Assembly (NCBI GenBank): GCA_002425765.1
Contig: DIMW01000012.1
Location: 169,342-198,204 of the forward strand
Reading direction: 5' to 3'
DNA length: 28,863 bases
Source: Spirochaetaceae bacterium UBA5556
GTDB lineage: Bacteria; Spirochaetota; Spirochaetia; Treponematales; Rectinemataceae
How positions within the stretch are numbered: the first letter of the stretch is position 1; each line of letters begins with the position of its first letter. A program made the translations under genes and the position numbers. The notes under the pieces were generated by a model that worked only from the letters and a program-made list of their open reading frames with translations, did no database searches and had not been told where the DNA came from. Positions 24,186-28,863 of the stretch are shown here, in pieces.

Positions 24186-24214
24186 ATTCTAGCCGCATTT
24201 CGGCGATTTTTCAA
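24186..24214 (-). promoter_or_regulatory. Promoter of the HAD hydrolase gene
   Basis: On the minus strand TTGAAA (24209-24214, 5 of 6) and TAGAAT (24186-24191, 5 of 6) are separated by 17 bases. The start of transcription would be near 24179, about 18 bases before the ATG at 24161. Confidence 0.6.
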
Positions 24215-24444
24215 ATATGCCGTACCGGGGCCTGACAGACCGAGGCTGTGCGGAGAGCGAAGAGTGCCTTTCTTTTCCCTTTTTATGTTCATTGATGGCG
24301 ATTGAGAATTTTGTGCTCTAAAACCTCGTCCCTCTTCTCTTGTCTTAGGATTCGTGACAAAACAGTTTTTGGCTTTTGAAAGAGACTCAGTATAGTGTCT
24401 GTTTGAGTGGAGAGGTAGAGGTTGGGGAAATCGTCAATCATCAC

Positions 24445-24472
24445 TTGTGCTGGGCTGTGGGGGTGGTATAAT
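24445..24472 (+). promoter_or_regulatory. Extended -10 promoter of the flavin oxidoreductase gene
   Basis: TGGTATAAT (24464-24472) is a perfect extended -10 element. A weak -35 (TTGTGC, 24445-24450) lies 16 bases upstream. The leader to the ATG at 24537 is about 58 bases and carries GAGGAGGG. The rest of the 375-base gap 24162-24536 holds only the HAD promoter; I see no gene or RNA in it. Confidence 0.6.
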
Positions 24473-24536
24473 AATGGGGACTGAATCAGACCTTTCACTT
24501 CGGATAAATTTCCTTAAGAATGAGGAGGGTCGTTTT

Positions 24537-26468
24537 ATGGTAGAAAACGTGTATTCACCTCTGTTCGAACGGACCTATATTGGCAAGTTAGGCATAAAGA
24601 ACCGCATCGTCATGGCACCCATGGGTCACGGCTTCGATTTTGTCACTGGTTGCGTTGATGACAAAGGGCGGAATTATTATGAAGCACGTGCGAGTGGTGG
24701 CACGGGTATGCTGATCATCGGTTTCCAGCTCGTGACCAATAAGACTGATCCCGCCTACATGAAGATGTATGGCATCGATACGCCCATGCAGGCAGCTGCC
24801 TGGGCGAGGCTTGCAGAACGCGTCAAGGCTTATGGCACTTCTATATGCTTGCAGCTTTCCTGCGGCCTTGGCAGAAATGCGCCGCCGATACCGAATGTGC
24901 AAAACGTCTCTTCATCCGAGAATTCCTGCTTCTGGGCACCGAATCTGACTACGAGGGCGCTGTCGAAAGATGAGGTCCGCGCGATTCCAGCAGCGTTCGG
25001 CAGGGCGGCACAACGGGCAAAACAGGCTGGCATGGATGCTATCGAAATACACGGGCATCTCGGTTACCTGCTTGACCAGTTCATGACACCGTTATGGAAC
25101 AGGCGCGAAGACGAGTATGGAGCACAAACCTTCGAGAACCGGATGCGTTTAGTCACAGAAGTATACAACGAGATCCGCAAGAACGTCGGCGCGGATTTCC
25201 CGATCCTGTTCCGCATGTGCATGGAACACAGGATCCCGGGCGGACGCACCAATGAAGAATCGCTTGAGATTATCCGCTATCTCGATACGCTGGGCGTTGA
25301 TGGTTTTGATATCGACGCCGGCTGCTATGAAGTATACAACTGGGCATTCCCGACCGCATATCTTGCCGACGGCTGCATGGCCCCGTATGCGGCGATGGCT
25401 AAAACGGTCACGAGCAAGCCTGTACTGAACGCGGGCAGCTACACTCCCGAAGCAGCCGTAAAGGCGGTGAAAGAGGGCAAAACCGATTTCATTATCATAG
25501 GCCGTGGTCTATTGGCGGATCCGGACTATGCGAATAAACTCTATGAGAATCGCCGCGAAGATATACGACCCTGTATCAAATGCACCGAATACTGCCTCGG
25601 GAATAAACCAATATCAGGCTGCGGTGTGAATGCAAGCTGTTTAGCGGAAGCGGAGTTCAGACCGGTAAAAGCCGATGTAAAGAAGAAGATCGTAATCGTC
25701 GGCGGAGGTCCGGCAGGTATGGAGGCTGCCAGAGTCGCGGCGCTCAGAGGCCACGAAGTTACATTATACGAAAAATCCGGCACACTGGGCGGCCAATTGA
25801 CCGCGGCATCCTCGCCTGCCTTCAAGACTCAGATCAAGGCATTTCTGAAATATCAAACGACACAGCTTAAAAAGCTGGGAGTGAAGGTCAGGCTGAATAC
25901 GGAGATCACTGCCGATTCCCCCGAACTGGGCAATGCCGACAAAATAATTGTAGCCCTCGGCGCAAAGCCGCTGATTCCGCATATCCCTGGGATAAACGGA
26001 AAGAACGTTATCGAGGTCACCGACGCGCATCTTGGAGATCACAACCGGATCGGTAAAAGGGTAATTGTGGCGGGCGGCGGAATGTCCGGCTGCGACTGTG
26101 CTATAGAACTTGCCATGGAGGGCAAGGATGTTACCATCGTGGAGATGCTGGACAAGATAGCTCCCAGTGCGCCGCTTGCAATAACCGTCAGCATCAATGA
26201 CAAAATCAAAGAATTGGGCATCCATGTCCGGACAGGCCATAAGATCCTTGAATTCACATCAAGCGGCGTCAGGGCGGAAAGTAAGAACGGAGTTATCAAT
26301 ATCGATGCCGATACGATCATACTTGCGTTTGGTACGCAGCCAAACAAAGAGATGCCCAAGGCTATACTGGACGCGCATGTGAACGCACTGTCCGTCGGCG
26401 ATTGCGTTTCCATCGGCCAGATCGGCGAAGCAGTGCGCGCGGGATTCTTTGCGGCATGGAGTGCCTAA
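24537..26468 (+). CDS. NADH:flavin oxidoreductase / 2,4-dienoyl-CoA reductase-type Fe-S flavoprotein
   Basis: A 643-residue enzyme of the old yellow enzyme group that includes FadH, BaiCD and enoate reductases. Residues 1-330 are the FMN TIM barrel (VMAPMGHG near 24, IEIHGHLGYLLDQF near 165, FIIIGRGLLADP near 320). Next come the [4Fe-4S] ligands Cys346, Cys349, Cys353 and probably Cys362. Then an FAD motif VGGGPAGMEAA (near 388) and an NAD(P)H motif VAGGGMSGCDCA (near 511) follow. The frame opens at 24447, but the ATG at 24537 with GAGGAGGG gives the family-standard start. Such enzymes reduce activated double bonds under anaerobic conditions. It stands alone. Its codon use looks less GC-biased than its neighbours, which may indicate transfer from a clostridial source. 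The substrate is not readable. Confidence 0.9.
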   Translation: MVENVYSPLFERTYIGKLGIKNRIVMAPMGHGFDFVTGCVDDKGRNYYEARASGGTGMLIIGFQLVTNKTDPAYMKMYGIDTPMQAAAWARLAERVKAYGTSICLQLSCGLGRNAPPIPNVQNVSSSENSCFWAPNLTTRALSKDEVRAIPAAFGRAAQRAKQAGMDAIEIHGHLGYLLDQFMTPLWNRREDEYGAQTFENRMRLVTEVYNEIRKNVGADFPILFRMCMEHRIPGGRTNEESLEIIRYLDTLGVDGFDIDAGCYEVYNWAFPTAYLADGCMAPYAAMAKTVTSKPVLNAGSYTPEAAVKAVKEGKTDFIIIGRGLLADPDYANKLYENRREDIRPCIKCTEYCLGNKPISGCGVNASCLAEAEFRPVKADVKKKIVIVGGGPAGMEAARVAALRGHEVTLYEKSGTLGGQLTAASSPAFKTQIKAFLKYQTTQLKKLGVKVRLNTEITADSPELGNADKIIVALGAKPLIPHIPGINGKNVIEVTDAHLGDHNRIGKRVIVAGGGMSGCDCAIELAMEGKDVTIVEMLDKIAPSAPLAITVSINDKIKELGIHVRTGHKILEFTSSGVRAESKNGVINIDADTIILAFGTQPNKEMPKAILDAHVNALSVGDCVSIGQIGEAVRAGFFAAWSA

Positions 26469-26602
26469 CAAGTCTAACGGGATGAAACATTGTATGGGTG
26501 AATTCGCCTAACATTAGGTTCCGGAAGTATCGAGGAAAGATTTTTCTCCTCGCGGACCGATTCCCTTCTCTAAGTTCCTTAAAACGCTCTATGCGCGAAG
26601 AA

Positions 26603-26619
26603 GCCTATTCATTATAGGC
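26603..26619. terminator. Hairpin between convergent genes
   Basis: GCCTAT-TCATT-ATAGGC is a perfect 6-base-pair stem in the 176-base gap between the oxidoreductase (plus) and the AAA ATPase (minus). A second stem, CGAGGA with TCCTCG, lies at 26531-26552. Neither has a good T-run. They are the only terminator candidates in the gap. Confidence 0.4.
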
Positions 26620-26644
26620 CTTTCCTGTCATATCCGATAGCCAA

Positions 26645-27880
26645 CTACCGCACATTCTCAAAGCCATCCCTCAAAAAATCTCTCAGCTTCAGATGATGTA
26701 TTCCCTGCCAATCCTGGACGAGCGGATCCATCGAGATAACATACCGTGGCCAGCCTCCACGCAAAGACACAAGGGCCCCAAATTCCCTGTCGCGCGTAGA
26801 GCTGTCTGGAATAAGGTATGCGGCTTGAATGAACCGGCAGTCTTCTCCGCGTTCGGCGACGAAGTCGATCTCACGATCTCCGACGCGACCACTTGATACT
26901 GTCCATCCATCCGCGGCCAGTCTCCCAAAGACCGCATTCTCGACAATCTTGCCAATATCTGCATCCCTATTGCCCCTCACCACCGATCTTAAACCCAAAT
27001 CCTCAAAATAGTATTTTGAGTTGCCCTCAAGTATTTTCTTCCCTGTGATGTCCATGGTGGGACATCGGATTAACGCAAAGGATCTCGTGAGGTAACCGAG
27101 ATAATCGAGCACTGACTGCGGAGAGGCGGCTACTCGGATATTTTTGAGATAATTGGATATATTGCGGGCGGAGGTTGGGCTGCCCACATTGTCGGCAGTG
27201 AATTCAAGTATTCGTTCGAGAAGAGCCGGACTTCGTATGCCATGCCTCCGTACGACATCCTTGAGTACGACAGAATCGAGCACCGCCGCCAGATATTCAC
27301 TCAATACCAAGTCATCGTTGGGGAGATTGGCTATAAATGGCAGGCCTCCGTATCGCAGAAAGCGTTCTAGCGAAGCGTCATTGTCCTTAAGTTCGTTGAA
27401 GACCAGGAACTCGTCATACGTGAGCGAATGCACCTCAATTCGTACCGCTCTTCCCGCGAAAAGCGTCGCGATGTCACCAGAAAGCAAATCGGCGTCTGAA
27501 CCTGATATATAGACATCAAAACGCTCGTCCGCCGCGAACCCCCTCACCGCGGTCTCGTACCCTTTAAGCCCTTGTACCTCATCAAGGAGAAGCGCTATCT
27601 TGGCCTGCGATGTATGCGCACCCGTCTCGATCTTGGATGAGGCTGCCTTTGACACCTCACGCACAAGGTCATCGCCAGTCTGTAAATGCCGCCATTCAAG
27701 CCGCTCCAAATCGATATGAAGAATCAGCCAGTCGGGATGCTCCGCGCGCAGAAGTTCAGCAATCTGCAACAGGACACAACTCTTTCCAACTCGTCGCTGG
27801 CCGACGACAGTCTTGATGATTCTTGTCCCCATATACGGACGGATTCTGTTCAGATAGCGTGGTCGTGGAATAATATCCAT
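26645..27880 (-). CDS. AAA ATPase with C-terminal DUF4143 domain
   Basis: A 411-residue protein of the widespread but poorly understood ATPase/DUF4143 family. Walker A is GQRRVGKS (residues 27-34), Walker B is LLLDEVQ with Asp100-Glu101, and ISGSDADLLSG near 150 is the sensor-like Ser/Thr segment. The C-terminal DUF4143 part contains EIDFVAE (from residue 337) and FIQAAY (from about 350), a Glu-x-Asp then Gln pattern that recalls the PD-(D/E)XK nuclease fold; this is pattern reading only. Family members are about 380-450 residues, so it is full length. It has a near-consensus promoter overlapped by an inverted repeat and two more repeats upstream. The function is unknown; such genes are often mobile or multicopy. 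Confidence 0.9.
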   Translation of the reverse strand: MDIIPRPRYLNRIRPYMGTRIIKTVVGQRRVGKSCVLLQIAELLRAEHPDWLILHIDLERLEWRHLQTGDDLVREVSKAASSKIETGAHTSQAKIALLLDEVQGLKGYETAVRGFAADERFDVYISGSDADLLSGDIATLFAGRAVRIEVHSLTYDEFLVFNELKDNDASLERFLRYGGLPFIANLPNDDLVLSEYLAAVLDSVVLKDVVRRHGIRSPALLERILEFTADNVGSPTSARNISNYLKNIRVAASPQSVLDYLGYLTRSFALIRCPTMDITGKKILEGNSKYYFEDLGLRSVVRGNRDADIGKIVENAVFGRLAADGWTVSSGRVGDREIDFVAERGEDCRFIQAAYLIPDSSTRDREFGALVSLRGGWPRYVISMDPLVQDWQGIHHLKLRDFLRDGFENVR

Positions 27881-27901
27881 TCAGACCGATCTCAATATCG
27901 A

Positions 27902-27913
27902 CCATTATAATGG
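27902..27913. promoter_or_regulatory. Operator-like repeat 1, over the -10 box of the AAA gene
   Basis: CCATTATAATGG is a perfect 12-base palindrome containing the TATAAT of the promoter. It is followed by ACAA, as is the second copy at 27940-27953, giving the shared form CCAT-N4-ATGGACAA. Confidence 0.55.
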
Positions 27914-27932
27914 ACAATAATTTAATTTTCAA
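27904..27932 (-). promoter_or_regulatory. Promoter of the AAA/DUF4143 gene
   Basis: On the minus strand TTGAAA (27927-27932, 5 of 6) and TATAAT (27904-27909, perfect) are separated by 17 bases. Transcription would start near 27897, leaving a leader of about 17 bases with only a weak ribosome site. Confidence 0.7.
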
Positions 27933-27939
27933 GAATCTA

Positions 27940-27953
27940 TCCATTTTTATGGA
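27940..27953. promoter_or_regulatory. Operator-like repeat 2, upstream of the -35 box
   Basis: TCCAT-TTTT-ATGGA is a perfect 5+5 inverted repeat. Its centre is 39 bases from that of repeat 1. Confidence 0.5.
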
Positions 27954-27975
27954 CAAAATACATATTTTTTCTACT

Positions 27976-27993
27976 TCTATCTATTGTGATAGA
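27976..27993. promoter_or_regulatory. Operator-like repeat 3
   Basis: TCTATC-TATTGT-GATAGA is a 6+6 inverted repeat with its centre 38 bases from that of repeat 2. Aligned with repeat 2 including the flank (TCTATCCATTTTTATGGACA against TCTATCTATTGTGATAGATA), 15 of 20 positions agree, so it looks like a diverged copy. The rest of 27881-28092 has no gene I can support. Confidence 0.45.
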
Positions 27994-28092
27994 TATAATT
28001 AATCATGACTTATATCGCGCAGAGAAATATCGCAGAAAGCGATGAGGTCCGCAGAAGAAAGATAGAGTGCAAGCCTCAGAAAGTCTCTCCAC

Positions 28093-28797
28093 TCAGGCCT
28101 TTCGGTACGTCTTGCCGCGCCCGCGTTTTCCCGACTCGATGAGCAGTCCGGCCCGCGAAAAGCAGTAGAGTATCTTGCGGGCTCTCGCGGGGCCGATGTC
28201 GAGCGCTTCCCCGAGCGTTTCCGAGCTCCAGGGCGGCTCGAGGTCCGAGGGGATGAGAGAGAGCCATTCGCGGGGAGTCTGGAACGAGCGCGATGAGAGG
28301 ACCTCCACAAGTTCCCGATCGACCGTCCTGTCGCCCCTGCGCCACCATGACCCCGAGCCGTCGCGCGTCTTCGTCTCGACGCTGCGGATCATGAGGACCT
28401 CGACGGCGACATTGTTCGCGGCGACGAATTCCGGCGCGTGCACCAGCTCGTCGAAAAGACTGTAGATGTCGCCGTGCTTCGGGCTTCTGCGGGTCGAGAG
28501 AACCTCATTCGTCACCGGATCGAGCCTCCGCAATTCTCGCACCGCCGAGACGGGATAGATCACGCGCACGCGGCAGCCTTTCCCCGCGAACTCGAGCACT
28601 TTGGGCTTGATCTGGCCCAGGTGTCCGGTCTGGACCTCGACGAGCTCTCCGTCGGCCCGCACCAGATCGACTACCCTGCCCTCAATCACGGCTTCGAGGC
28701 GATCTCCGGGCCGCGCGAGATACTCCTTGATCTGCGCGTGAAGGCTGTATTCCGAGTAGAGATTGATGCCCGCGCGCTCGACGGCGATTGAACCCAT
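28093..28797 (-). CDS. Uncharacterised protein with PD-(D/E)XK-like motif and C-terminal winged-helix-like region
   Basis: A 234-residue protein, ATG at 28797 with GGTGAG close upstream (GTG at 28803 is an alternative). I recognise no named family. Residues 16-58 have the order Glu16, Asp44 (GRVVDLVRADG), Glu54-Val-Gln56 (ELVEVQTG), which is the spacing of a PD-(D/E)XK nuclease core with Gln in place of Lys. The middle (RVIYPVSAVRELRRL, then STRRSPKHGDIYSLFDELVH) is unusually well ordered and basic. The last 60 residues (SETLGEALDIGPARARKILYC, split by me as helix-turn-helix, then FSRAGLLIESGKRGRGKTY) look like a winged helix. A DNA-binding or DNA-cutting role is inferred, not shown. It is 212 bases upstream of the AAA gene on the same strand. 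Confidence 0.7.
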   Translation of the reverse strand: MGSIAVERAGINLYSEYSLHAQIKEYLARPGDRLEAVIEGRVVDLVRADGELVEVQTGHLGQIKPKVLEFAGKGCRVRVIYPVSAVRELRRLDPVTNEVLSTRRSPKHGDIYSLFDELVHAPEFVAANNVAVEVLMIRSVETKTRDGSGSWWRRGDRTVDRELVEVLSSRSFQTPREWLSLIPSDLEPPWSSETLGEALDIGPARARKILYCFSRAGLLIESGKRGRGKTYRKA

Positions 28798-28831
28798 GCT
28801 CACCAGTATGCTTCATTTTATGGCGAGCCGC

Positions 28832-28861
28832 AATAAAAAGACCGCCCCTTTCGAGGCGGCC
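28832..28861 (-). terminator. Rho-independent terminator of a gene beyond the right edge
   Basis: On the minus strand CCGCCTC-GAAA-GGGGCGG forms a 7-base-pair stem (one G-T pair) closed by a GAAA tetraloop and followed by TCTTTTTATT. It ends transcription entering from the right, so a minus-strand gene must lie just outside the window. Confidence 0.8.
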
Positions 28862-28863
28862 AC

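Noticed and set aside
22605..24305. Long plus-strand frames opposite the YbaK/ABC-2 remnant and the HAD gene
   Set aside because: The minus strand carries recognisable protein sequence throughout; the plus-strand frames have no motifs or ribosome sites.
1..28863. tRNA, rRNA, CRISPR array or insertion sequence
   Set aside because: No cloverleaf, regular repeat-spacer pattern, transposase or terminal inverted repeats were seen when reading both strands by eye; a covariance-model scan was not possible.

Overview
The window looks like chromosomal DNA from a moderately GC-rich bacterium, most plausibly a spirochaete (Spirochaetota). This rests on two secreted binding proteins whose signal peptides end in the 'FAQ' cleavage style common there, on the mix of LacI- and ROK-controlled sugar ABC operons, and on an AAA/DUF4143 ATPase. 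The assignment is inference. No rRNA, tRNA, CRISPR array, insertion sequence or replication origin was seen.

Layout. (1) 1-1172: the 3'-truncated end of an MFS transporter on the minus strand. 1268-1744: a small heme-degrading-domain (UPF0303-like) protein. (2) 1923-8076: a potassium-homeostasis locus on the plus strand with two half-length TrkA/RCK proteins, a 42-residue membrane protein in an ATGA overlap, the TrkH channel, a membrane-anchored OB-fold-like exported protein, then a KdpD-like histidine kinase (Usp-DUF4118-kinase, lacking the classical KdpD N-terminal ATP-binding domain) and a KdpE-like regulator. No kdpFABC is present, so this pair probably controls Trk. CorA (8158-9315, minus) converges on it. 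(3) 9362-16963: a divergent sugar regulon. Minus strand: periplasmic binding protein, intercistronic hairpin, double-domain ATPase, two permeases and a FucU-type mutarotase, driven by a consensus promoter. Plus strand: a LacI regulator and a TIM-barrel sugar isomerase/epimerase. The control region holds repeated operator-like sequences. A 6-deoxyhexose such as L-rhamnose or L-fucose is a reasonable guess for the substrate.

(4) 17059-22534: a second sugar system, all minus strand: ROK regulator, hairpin, family 1 binding protein, strong hairpin, two MalF/MalG-type permeases and a Gfo/Idh/MocA dehydrogenase. It has no ATPase of its own, so a shared MsmK/UgpC-type ATPase elsewhere is expected. 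(5) 22728-24161: a decayed segment where the first half of a YbaK-type deacylase gene is joined to the rear half of a frameshifted ABC-2 permease, followed by an intact HAD hydrolase. (6) 24537-26468: an old-yellow-enzyme/2,4-dienoyl-CoA-reductase-type Fe-S flavoprotein. (7) 26645-28797: an AAA/DUF4143 ATPase preceded by three similar inverted repeats, one over its -10 box, and a protein of unknown function with a PD-(D/E)XK-like motif and a C-terminal winged-helix-like region. A strong minus-strand terminator at the right edge belongs to a gene beyond the window.

The points most worth following are the potassium locus with its hidden 42-residue membrane protein and OB-fold partner, the operator array in front of the AAA ATPase, and the repeated operator/hairpin architecture of the two sugar operons.
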